The position numbers and the translations under genes were made by a program. This document shows, piece by piece, positions 1 to 5,313 of a stretch of DNA of 8,005 bases. Below the pieces are notes generated by a model. It saw only the letters and a list, made by a program, of their open reading frames with translations. It was not told where the DNA came from and did no database searches. The DNA is from Acidimicrobiales bacterium (lineage in GTDB: Bacteria > Actinomycetota > Acidimicrobiia > Acidimicrobiales > JAKAVM01), in contig DAIDIS010000113.1 in assembly GCA_027451785.1 (NCBI GenBank), positions 1 to 8,005 on the forward strand, written 5' to 3'. Numbering within the stretch: position 1 is the stretch's first letter; each line of letters begins with the position of its first letter.

Positions 1-644
1 CCACCGGCTCCGGCAAGACCACATTGCTCAGGTCCTTCAACAGAATGAACGACAGGGTGAGGGGATTCAGCCACAGCGGGGACATCCTTCTTGACGGGTC
101 AAGTCTTTGGGATCGCAGGATCGACCCGCTCATCCTACGGAAAAACGTCGGGATGCTCTTCCAGAGGCCAAACCCGTTCCCGATGTCCATCCAGGCGAAT
201 GTCGTTGCCGGAGTAAAAGCTCACAGAATGGCGAAACGCAAAGACCTCCCTTCCATAGCTGTGGACCGGCTCAAGGAAGTTGGGCTTCACGGTGCAGTTC
301 AGGACCGAATGAATGATTCTCCCTTCTCGTTGTCTGGTGGCCAGCAGCAGCTTCTTTGCTTAGCCAGGGCATTGGCAGTCGAGCCGGAGGTACTTTTGCT
401 CGATGAGCCGACATCGGCTCTTGATCCTCTATCCACCAACGCGGTTGAGTCCCTGATTTCGCAGCTGACACCGAATATCACGGTCGTGATTGTTACTCAC
501 AATCTCGGACAGGCCCGCAGGATAGCCGACAACACAGTTTTCCTCTATGGAGGACGGATTATGGAGCACGGCCCGACCGAGGAGCTGTTCCAGAATCCTA
601 AGAACCCGGAGACAGCAAGCTACATCGCAGGAGAGATGGGTTAG
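1..644 (+). CDS. pstB: Phosphate ABC transporter ATP-binding protein PstB (5' truncated)
   Basis: ATPase subunit of the Pst high-affinity phosphate importer; it sits on the cytoplasmic face and powers the PstC/PstA channel. The reading frame is open from base 3, and the window cuts off roughly the first 40 residues of a family usually about 250-270 aa long. Numbering from base 3, the visible protein starts inside the Walker A loop (TGSGKTT, 1-7) and continues with the PstB-typical LLRSFNRMND. Next come the Q-loop (MLFQRPNPFP, Q54), the ABC signature LSGGQQQ (110-116), Walker B VLLLDEP (130-136) with its catalytic Glu, the D-loop SALDP and the H-loop His in VIVTHN (about 166). PstB usually has Arg after LSGGQQQ; here it is Leu. 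The gene ends 96 bases before pstS on the same strand, so it lies ahead of pstS rather than after pstA. Family assignment is secure; the true start lies outside the window. Confidence 0.95.
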   Translation, partial: TGSGKTTLLRSFNRMNDRVRGFSHSGDILLDGSSLWDRRIDPLILRKNVGMLFQRPNPFPMSIQANVVAGVKAHRMAKRKDLPSIAVDRLKEVGLHGAVQDRMNDSPFSLSGGQQQLLCLARALAVEPEVLLLDEPTSALDPLSTNAVESLISQLTPNITVVIVTHNLGQARRIADNTVFLYGGRIMEHGPTEELFQNPKNPETASYIAGEMG

Positions 645-684
645 GCAATCTCGGGTATCAGTAACTAGATCTCTTCCCCGCAAG

Positions 685-704
685 CCGGCGCAATCCTGTG
701 CCGG
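685..704 (+). other. Small hairpin between pstB and pstS
   Basis: CCGGCGCA (685-692) can pair with TGTGCCGG (697-704) around the loop ATCC: eight pairs, one of them G-U. No T-run follows, so it is not a standard intrinsic terminator. It lies about 20 bases upstream of the pstS ribosome binding site AAGGAG (723-728) and could affect processing or translation of pstS. The pairing is seen in the sequence; any role is inference. Confidence 0.3.
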
Positions 705-740
705 GCCAAGCAAGAAAAACACAAGGAGAAACCAATCCCT

Positions 741-1874
741 ATGACACGCGCGCCCAGACGCATAGTTACAGCTGCCGCGGCTGCCCTCAGCCTCGGTCTG
801 CTCGCAAGCGCCTGCTCGAGCTCAACGAAGAGTGCCTCCAGCACTACGACTTCGACGACCTCTGCTGCGTCGCAGCTTGAGTCGCTCGCTCCACCTTCGG
901 CCACCGTCGCATTGACCGAGACCGGCTCGACACTTCTCTTCCCATTGTTTAACCTTTGGGCTCCTGATTACCAGAAGGCCTATTCGAACATCTCTATCAC
1001 GACTGCCGGCACGGGCTCGGGTACCGGAATTGCTCAGGCGGCATCTGGGGCTGTTAATATAGGGGCTTCGGACGCATACCTATCGCAAAGCCAGCTGTCG
1101 GCAAACCCAACCCTTCTGAACATCCCGCTTGCGGTTTCCGCTCAGGTAATTGAGTACAACCTCCCGGGAGTCTCCGGTAACTTGAAGCTCAACGGCCAGA
1201 TTCTTTCGGCGATGTACCAAGGTACGATCACCAACTGGAACGACCCCAAGATCGCAGCGATCAACCCTGGAGTCACTTTGCCGAACCTGCCCGTGGTTCC
1301 GGTTCACCGATCGGACGGCTCCGGGGACACCTTCTTGTTCAGTACGTATTTGAGCGACCAGGATGCCAGTGGATGGGGGCAAAAAATCGGCGAAGGAACT
1401 ACCGTGCCGTTCCCGGCAGTTCCCAATAGCCTCGCAGCAAACGGCAACGGTGGCATGGTGACAACTTGCGGAGCGACAAAAGGCTGTGTGGCCTACGTCG
1501 GTATCAGCTTCCTGTCAAAGGCCAGCCAGGCCGGGCTCGGAGAGGCGCAAGTCGCAAACGGTTCCGGACAATACGTGATGCCGAGCGCACAGACAATCCA
1601 AAGTGAGCTCCAGCCCTTCGTCACCAAGACGCCGGCTTCGGAGTCGATTTCGTTGATCAATGGTGACGGATACCCGATCATCAACTACGAGTACGCGATT
1701 GTTAATTCGAGCCAATCCAGCGCCACTACCGCCCAGGCGATCCGGGCCTTCTTGGCATGGGCCAGCGATCCGTCGCACGGAAACCAGTCGAGCTACTTGA
1801 ACCAAGTTGGATTCCAGCCACTGCCTGCCAGCGTTCTTGCTAAGTCCCTGACGCAAATCAAGAAAATCCAATAG
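741..1874 (+). CDS. pstS: Phosphate-binding lipoprotein PstS
   Basis: Extracytoplasmic phosphate receptor that delivers phosphate to PstC/PstA. The 377-aa product begins with a lipoprotein signal peptide: RAPRR, an Ala/Leu-rich core, and the lipobox LASAC with the lipidated Cys at 25. A Ser/Thr-rich tether (about 26-45) would hold the domain off the membrane. Phosphate-site motifs follow in the PstS order: TGSTLLFP (61-68), GTGSGTGI (90-97), GASDAYLS (108-115, with the conserved Asp111) and HRSDGSGDTF (189-198). Where E. coli PstS has GSGT in the last motif, this protein has GSGD, a phosphate-contact position by alignment from memory. C243 and C249 could form a disulfide. The start is fixed by AAGGAG (723-728) 12 bases before the ATG. 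It is followed by a strong hairpin before pstC, which may let pstS mRNA accumulate above the membrane subunits. The family call is secure. Confidence 0.96.
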   Translation: MTRAPRRIVTAAAAALSLGLLASACSSSTKSASSTTTSTTSAASQLESLAPPSATVALTETGSTLLFPLFNLWAPDYQKAYSNISITTAGTGSGTGIAQAASGAVNIGASDAYLSQSQLSANPTLLNIPLAVSAQVIEYNLPGVSGNLKLNGQILSAMYQGTITNWNDPKIAAINPGVTLPNLPVVPVHRSDGSGDTFLFSTYLSDQDASGWGQKIGEGTTVPFPAVPNSLAANGNGGMVTTCGATKGCVAYVGISFLSKASQAGLGEAQVANGSGQYVMPSAQTIQSELQPFVTKTPASESISLINGDGYPIINYEYAIVNSSQSSATTAQAIRAFLAWASDPSHGNQSSYLNQVGFQPLPASVLAKSLTQIKKIQ

Positions 1875-1887
1875 CGCTCAAGCGCTA
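1872..1887 (+). other. Short palindrome at the pstS stop codon
   Basis: TAGCGC (1872-1877) pairs with GCGCTA (1882-1887) around TCAA, and the stop codon itself forms the first bases of the stem. It sits ten bases before the larger pstS-pstC hairpin. The two could act together as a 3' boundary that protects the pstS message. The structure is seen directly; its function is not known. Confidence 0.35.
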
Positions 1888-1896
1888 AACCGGCTA

Positions 1897-1931
1897 TTGG
1901 CCGGCGGAGCCCCAGAGGCTACGCCGGCCAA
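1897..1931 (+). terminator. Strong intercistronic stem-loop between pstS and pstC
   Basis: TTGGCCGGCG (1897-1906) and CGCCGGCCAA (1922-1931) form a perfect 10-bp stem. After one G/A mismatch it continues with AGCC/GGCT (1908-1911/1917-1920) around the loop CCAGA. No T-tract follows, so full intrinsic termination is unlikely. A mixed role as attenuator or 3'-end stabiliser fits better, keeping PstS in excess over PstC and PstA as is common for binding-protein operons. The stem is certain from the bases; the role is inferred. Confidence 0.55.
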
Positions 1932-2039
1932 CGCTGGGCACGTGGCGGCAATCCGACCAGGGTTCTTTGTTGAGAGCTAAGGCTCTGGGCGTCTGGTTCT
2001 ACATTTGCAGCCGATTACTGAATGGAAGCGAGAGAATAG

Positions 2040-3122
2040 GTGAGCGAGATCCCTCCTGCGAAGGACATCCGACAGGGATTTCAAAGTAGAGTCGGCTTGG
2101 CCGGACCCCAAGGCGGGCGCGGTGCATCCGGTCAAATCATGCGTTGGTTGTCAAGGGTGGCTGTAACCATTCCTCTTCTGGCTTTGGTCGGCATCATCGC
2201 CGTCCTTTTTTCGAAGGCATGGCCGGCCATCAAGTTCAACGGCTTGGGTTACCTGACCAGGACTGACTGGAAGCCAGGTAACCAGTATGCAACCAGCCTC
2301 GTTCGGACAAACGGGGTATTGCATTTGCCCAACACTCAATACGGTGCGCTTCCATTAATCGTGGGAACGGTGCTCACTTCCCTTGTCGCGATAGTTGTTG
2401 CACTCCCGGTTTCCATTGGCGCCGCCGTAGCCCTGACAAGCCGGATACCCTCAGCATTGGGCAAGGCGATCGGACTCATCCTGGAAATACTCGCAGGAAT
2501 CCCCAGCGTCATCATTGGCTTGTGGGGATCGATCACCCTTGGGAAGTTTCTCGCCCGGGATATCTCTCCAATTTTGGTGAGTACGGCAAACTCATTGCCG
2601 AATGTATTCCCGCTCAACTTCTTTCGCGGGAATGTTGGGCAAGGGGAAGGCTTGTTCGCCGCGAGCATGGTGTTGGCGATCATGATCATTCCGATCATCG
2701 CCACCACAACAAGAGACCTTCTGTCGCAAGTGCCGATCCTGACTCAAGAGGGCGGAGCAGCTTTGGGAATGAGCGACTGGGAAGTACTGAAATGGATCTC
2801 TGTCCCTTGGATCAAGTCCGGCGTAATCGGCGCTGCAGTCTTGGGGCTTGCTAGGGCATTGGGCGAGACCATGGCTGTAGCGATGGTTTCGGGAGCAGTG
2901 CTTTCACTACCCATCAGCTTCTATAACCCGATGACGACAATAGCGGCCACCATCGTCTCTCAACTTGATTCGGCATTTACGGACGGAACCGGGTTCGCAG
3001 TAGCCAACCTGGCGGAGCTTGCTCTTGTCTTGATGCTCATCACTCTTGGGGTGAACGTTCTGGCGAGAATTCTCGTAAGGAGATCCTCGACGGTCTCTCT
3101 GCCGGTCGGATCAGGGCTCTAG
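2040..3122 (+). CDS. pstC: Phosphate ABC transporter permease PstC
   Basis: One of the two membrane subunits that form the phosphate channel with PstA. The product is 360 aa, longer than many PstC proteins because of a hydrophilic N-terminus (about 1-35). The first membrane segment is at about 37-58, followed by an outside loop of about 45 residues. Further hydrophobic segments lie at about 104-132, 143-166, 204-224, 260-288 and 325-346. The cytoplasmic EAA loop that docks to PstB is visible at about 237-264 (EGGAALGMSDWEVLKW, then the GVIGA turn), followed by LARALGETMAV, a strong PstC signature. The start is GTG, with purine-rich GGAAG 11 bases upstream and GAGAG closer in. It lies 165 bases after pstS beyond a strong hairpin, and only 3 bases separate its stop from the pstA ATG, which suggests coupled translation. 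Assignment to PstC rather than PstA rests on the first-segment-plus-large-loop layout and GETMAV. Confidence 0.94.
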   Translation: MSEIPPAKDIRQGFQSRVGLAGPQGGRGASGQIMRWLSRVAVTIPLLALVGIIAVLFSKAWPAIKFNGLGYLTRTDWKPGNQYATSLVRTNGVLHLPNTQYGALPLIVGTVLTSLVAIVVALPVSIGAAVALTSRIPSALGKAIGLILEILAGIPSVIIGLWGSITLGKFLARDISPILVSTANSLPNVFPLNFFRGNVGQGEGLFAASMVLAIMIIPIIATTTRDLLSQVPILTQEGGAALGMSDWEVLKWISVPWIKSGVIGAAVLGLARALGETMAVAMVSGAVLSLPISFYNPMTTIAATIVSQLDSAFTDGTGFAVANLAELALVLMLITLGVNVLARILVRRSSTVSLPVGSGL

Positions 3123-3125
3123 CCG

Positions 3126-4037
3126 ATGTCTCAGATTTCCGCCTACCCGGCTGATCCCACCACTGCGAGATCATTTTCCCGGGACACCGTCGCCACTCGA
3201 CGCCGTGTCTCTTCTGTCGCATTCAAAATCTTTGCGCTGGGAAGCTTGGCATTAGTGGCGGCCCCTACTTTTTGGGTGCTCTATGGCGTCGTAAGCAGAG
3301 CTCTACCCGGTTGGCGATGGAGTGTTCTGACTACTCCGACATCCGGCGAGGGTGGGGGACTGGAAAACGCACTATTGGGAACATTCGTCCTTGTGGCAGC
3401 GGTTTGGCTGTTCGCCGGAACTATAGGCATTCTCTCGGGGCTATACCTCTCGGAGTATGCGAGCCCCCGTGTGGCTTTAGTTTTACGAAGTGCCTCGGAG
3501 GTGCTTGCCGGAGTTCCATCCATCGTAATTGGCTACGTAGGCTACGTAGCCCTGGTGGTAGGCCTCCAGTGGCATTTTTCCTTGCTTGCCGGAACAGTAG
3601 CGCTCTCGGTGATGGTGGTGCCTTACATTACGAGATACACGGAAGTATCTCTCAATCAGGTGCCGACACCCTACCGCGAAGGAGCCGCCGCACTCGGCAT
3701 CCGGGAACCATACGCATTGAGGAGGATCGTCCTCCGGGCAGCTATGCCCGGAATAGCGACGGGTTTGCTCCTTGCTTCAGCAATTGCAATCGGAGAGACC
3801 GCCCCGCTGCTGCTTACTGCCGGCTGGACAAACCAATTGCCCAGCTTGCACCTGCATCAGCCTGTCGCGTACCTGACGTATCTCATCTGGACCTTCTACA
3901 ACATGCCTTCAATTAGTGCGGTTCAGCTTTCCTTCGACGCCGCTCTTTTGCTGATCGTTATGGTTATCGTCTTGATTCTTCTCTCGAGGGTCATTCTGTG
4001 GCTTACGCAGAAGAACTCAGAGGCGAGAGGGCGGTAA
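3126..4037 (+). CDS. pstA: Phosphate ABC transporter permease PstA
   Basis: Second membrane subunit of the phosphate channel, 303 aa, a normal length for PstA. Hydrophobic segments are at about 33-57, 82-108, 122-146, 150-168, 207-232 and 272-294, in the usual six-helix layout. Family motifs include LSEYASP (108-114), EVLAGVPSIVIG (125-136) and the EAA loop REGAAALGIREPYALRRIVL (184-203), then the PGIATG turn. AIGETAPLLLTAG (221-233) is the PstA counterpart of the GETMAV stretch in PstC. The ATG is 3 bases beyond the pstC stop with no clear ribosome binding site of its own, so translation is probably coupled. Residues 137-142 (GYVGYV) are encoded by an exact 9-base tandem repeat. In most bacteria pstB follows here; instead a response regulator gene begins 34 bases on. 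Confidence 0.95.
   Translation: MSQISAYPADPTTARSFSRDTVATRRRVSSVAFKIFALGSLALVAAPTFWVLYGVVSRALPGWRWSVLTTPTSGEGGGLENALLGTFVLVAAVWLFAGTIGILSGLYLSEYASPRVALVLRSASEVLAGVPSIVIGYVGYVALVVGLQWHFSLLAGTVALSVMVVPYITRYTEVSLNQVPTPYREGAAALGIREPYALRRIVLRAAMPGIATGLLLASAIAIGETAPLLLTAGWTNQLPSLHLHQPVAYLTYLIWTFYNMPSISAVQLSFDAALLLIVMVIVLILLSRVILWLTQKNSEARGR
3531..3551 (+). repeat. 9-bp in-frame tandem repeat inside pstA
   Basis: GGCTACGTA occurs twice in tandem (3531-3539, 3540-3548) and is followed by GCC, so the second copy also forms the 12-bp palindrome GGCTACGTAGCC (3540-3551). It encodes GYVGYV in the third membrane segment. It keeps the frame and may be a recent micro-duplication; no separate function is claimed. 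Confidence 0.6.
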
Positions 4038-4043
4038 GGATAA

Positions 4044-4058
4044 TGGGCCTGAGGCCCA
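4044..4058 (+). other. Compact GC hairpin between pstA and the response regulator
   Basis: TGGGCC (4044-4049) pairs with GGCCCA (4053-4058) around the 3-base loop TGA. It ends 13 bases before the first GTG of the regulator gene and just ahead of its AGGG ribosome binding site (4063-4066). It could separate mRNA segments or influence regulator translation. There is no T-run, so termination is not indicated. Confidence 0.4.
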
Positions 4059-4071
4059 GGGCAGGGATTCT

Positions 4072-4842
4072 GTGGTGAGCGAGAAAGCTCGCAGCGGTCA
4101 GACAAAGATCCTACTTGTCGAAGATGACGAGTCGATTTCGGAAGCTGTGGTATTGGGCTTGTCGCACGAGGGATTTGCGGTTGTGACTTGTGCCGATGGA
4201 ACGGAAGCCGCTGCGAAGGTAAAGGAGGCGGAGCCGGATGTCGTGCTTCTCGACGTGATGCTTCCCGGGCAGTCCGGCTTCGATGTCTGCAAGGAAATTC
4301 GGTCCTTCTCGGAAGTGCCGATAATCATAGTGACCGCAAGATCCGAGACAACAGACGTCGTGGTGGGCTTGGAGGTTGGAGCCGATGACTACGTGGTCAA
4401 GCCCTTCCGGCTTAGGGAGCTGGTCGCCCGAATTCGTTCAGTTCTTCGGCGGCGAGGAAAGGACGACAACCAAGACGATAGAGGTCGCGACGACGGCAAG
4501 GCTTCGGCCTTCGGCGTAGTCGAGATCGGCGGCGTTCGGATTGACCCTGACCATTATCAGATCTGGGTTAGGGGCGAAGAGGTCCAAGCCCGAAGGAAGG
4601 AGTTCGAGTTGCTGGCCATCTTGATGGAGAACGCAGGCAGGGTTCTAACAAGAGCAAGCCTGATCGAGAACGTGTGGGGCACCTCGTTTATCGGCAATAC
4701 TAAAACTTTGGACGTACACATCAACCGTTTGAGGTCGCTGGTCGAAAGTAACCCAGCCTCGCCCGAGATCATTAAGACAGTTAGGGGAGTCGGGTACCGC
4801 TTCGAGAAGGCGAAGGCGGCGCAACGCGGGGTCGCCGACTAG
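4072..4842 (+). CDS. regX3: RegX3/PhoB-family winged-helix response regulator
   Basis: Transcription factor of a two-component system, most likely the phosphate-starvation regulator. The 256-aa product has a receiver domain (about 12-126) with the acidic pair D18/D19, phosphoacceptor D61 in VVLLDVMLPG, T88 and K110 in VVKPF. A charged linker of about 18 residues (128-145) follows. The OmpR/PhoB-type DNA-binding domain (about 149-246) carries RRKEFELLAILMENAGRVLT, the recognition-helix region TKTLDVHINRLR (210-221) and the wing TVRGVGYRFE. These stretches closely match mycobacterial RegX3 as remembered; an equivalent PhoB or PhoP name is possible. Two GTG codons lie in tandem (4072 and 4075); AGGG at 4063-4066 is better spaced for the second, so the start may be 4075. 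It follows pstA by 34 bases and is probably cotranscribed. No histidine kinase lies beside it; the partner must be encoded elsewhere or upstream of the window. Confidence 0.9.
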   Translation: MVSEKARSGQTKILLVEDDESISEAVVLGLSHEGFAVVTCADGTEAAAKVKEAEPDVVLLDVMLPGQSGFDVCKEIRSFSEVPIIIVTARSETTDVVVGLEVGADDYVVKPFRLRELVARIRSVLRRRGKDDNQDDRGRDDGKASAFGVVEIGGVRIDPDHYQIWVRGEEVQARRKEFELLAILMENAGRVLTRASLIENVWGTSFIGNTKTLDVHINRLRSLVESNPASPEIIKTVRGVGYRFEKAKAAQRGVAD

Positions 4843-4909
4843 ACGGTCGAGCGGGGAATTCGCAGGATTACCGGGATTTCCTTCATCTGTTACACGGGGT
4901 TCATTTCCC

Positions 4910-4936
4910 TGAAACTGTCCCTTTACCTTCGGCGTA
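4910..4936 (+). promoter_or_regulatory. Candidate ECF-sigma-type promoter
   Basis: TGAAAC (4910-4915) and CGTA (4933-4936) are separated by 17 bases. This matches the general ECF layout, for example the sigma-W consensus TGAAAC-N16-CGTA, with one extra spacer base. Transcription would start near 4943-4945 and run through both downstream stem-loops towards the cyclase. Short motifs like this occur by chance, so confidence is modest. Confidence 0.35.
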
Positions 4937-4940
4937 TAGA

Positions 4941-4954
4941 GTCACATTCGTGAC
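4941..4954. promoter_or_regulatory. GTCAC-ATTC-GTGAC palindrome
   Basis: A perfect 5-bp inverted repeat with a 4-base centre, lying directly on the predicted start point of the candidate promoter at 4910-4936. It could be an operator or a small hairpin at the 5' end of the transcript. It is not a CRP site: the half-sites face the opposite way from TGTGA-N6-TCACA. Confidence 0.25.
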
Positions 4955-5048
4955 CACGGATCGCCGAGTACCGCTCTCATGTGAGTGCCATCGCAATAAT
5001 GAGCGGGTCTCTTCCCTTCCCTCAGCACTTGGCGAAGATGGTCCCCTG

Positions 5049-5100
5049 ACCGGTCGCGGCACGGCTCCTCATCTCCTGCCCAACCCGTGCCGCGACCGGT
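5049..5100 (+). ncRNA. Perfect 16-bp stem-loop with pyrimidine-rich loop (candidate structured RNA)
   Basis: ACCGGTCGCGGCACGG (5049-5064) is exactly complementary to CCGTGCCGCGACCGGT (5085-5100). The 20-base loop (5065-5084) is almost free of purines and contains two CTCCT motifs (5065-5069 and 5073-5077), the complement of a Shine-Dalgarno core. No T-run follows on either strand, so it is not a normal intrinsic terminator. An unbroken 16-bp stem with an exposed C/U-rich loop resembles bacterial small RNAs that bind ribosome binding sites, such as the C-rich-loop 6C type of actinobacteria, although six consecutive C are absent. It could also be a 3' stability element of the regulator mRNA or a DNA-level protein site. 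Confidence 0.45.
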
Positions 5101-5113
5101 TCTCTCAATAAAC

Positions 5114-5146
5114 CACACGTTCCTGTCCGGAAGCGCAATCCGTGTG
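5114..5146 (+). other. Second stem-loop directly after the 16-bp hairpin
   Basis: CACACG (5114-5119) pairs with CGTGTG (5141-5146). On the 5' side the stem continues without a break into TTCC (5120-5123), which pairs with GGAA (5129-5132) around TGTCC, leaving an 8-base bulge on the 3' side. It begins 14 bases after the large hairpin, so the two could form one two-hairpin RNA. The pairing is visible; a function is inferred only from position. Confidence 0.3.
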
Positions 5147-5300
5147 CTCGAACGAAAGGCAGCCGATTAAATTCACTTGCGCAACGTCTTCTGGCGGCTA
5201 TTTCCCGGTTACCGCCGACGGAACCGACTTTGATTTCGAGGCGAGTGGCCAATCCGAGAAGCTCTTCAACTGGAAAACGGTATTCGGCCGCCATCGCAGC

Positions 5301-5306
5301 TAATGT
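5301..5306 (+). promoter_or_regulatory. Candidate -10 element of the cyclase gene (leaderless start)
   Basis: TAATGT fits the actinobacterial -10 pattern TANNNT and ends 7 bases before the ATG at 5314, so transcription would begin at or one base before the start codon. No recognisable -35 lies 16-18 bases upstream and no Shine-Dalgarno is present. This supports ATG 5314 over the in-frame TTG at 5230. Confidence 0.35.
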
Positions 5307-5313
5307 TGTTGCG

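Larger units (their letters stand above)
4843..5313 (+). other. 471-base non-coding region after the pst cluster
   Basis: No convincing gene lies here on either strand. It begins right after the regulator stop codon without a T-tract terminator. It holds a possible ECF-type promoter (4910-4936), a small palindrome at its predicted start (4941-4954), a perfect 16-bp stem-loop (5049-5100), a second stem-loop (5114-5146), and a -10-like element just before the cyclase (5301-5306). No tRNA-like cloverleaf was seen. The amount of structure suggests a long 3' UTR, a leader or a small RNA gene. Confidence 0.5.

Noticed and set aside
1967..2005. A possible extra promoter for pstCA (TACATT at 2000-2005)
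   Set aside because: No -35-like element lies at a proper distance, and the match to TANNNT alone is too common.
3272..3916. A 214-codon + strand frame inside pstA
   Set aside because: It overlaps pstA in another frame. PstA has all its motifs, while this frame reads as Arg/Ser/Pro-rich noise.
5049..5100. Reading the 16-bp stem-loop as a standard intrinsic terminator or as part of a CRISPR or mobile element
   Set aside because: There is no T-run on either strand, no repeated spacer pattern, no transposase and no flanking duplication.
5022..5294. A 90-codon minus-strand open frame in the non-coding gap
   Set aside because: It runs through the 16-bp stem-loop, is Arg-rich without a domain, and has no visible ribosome binding site. 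Chance is the simplest explanation.
5230..5313. A 28-codon upstream extension of the cyclase from TTG 5230
   Set aside because: Third-position GC is low, no ribosome binding site or -10 element is placed for it, and the added residues look unstructured. ATG 5314 is preferred, though the extension cannot be excluded.
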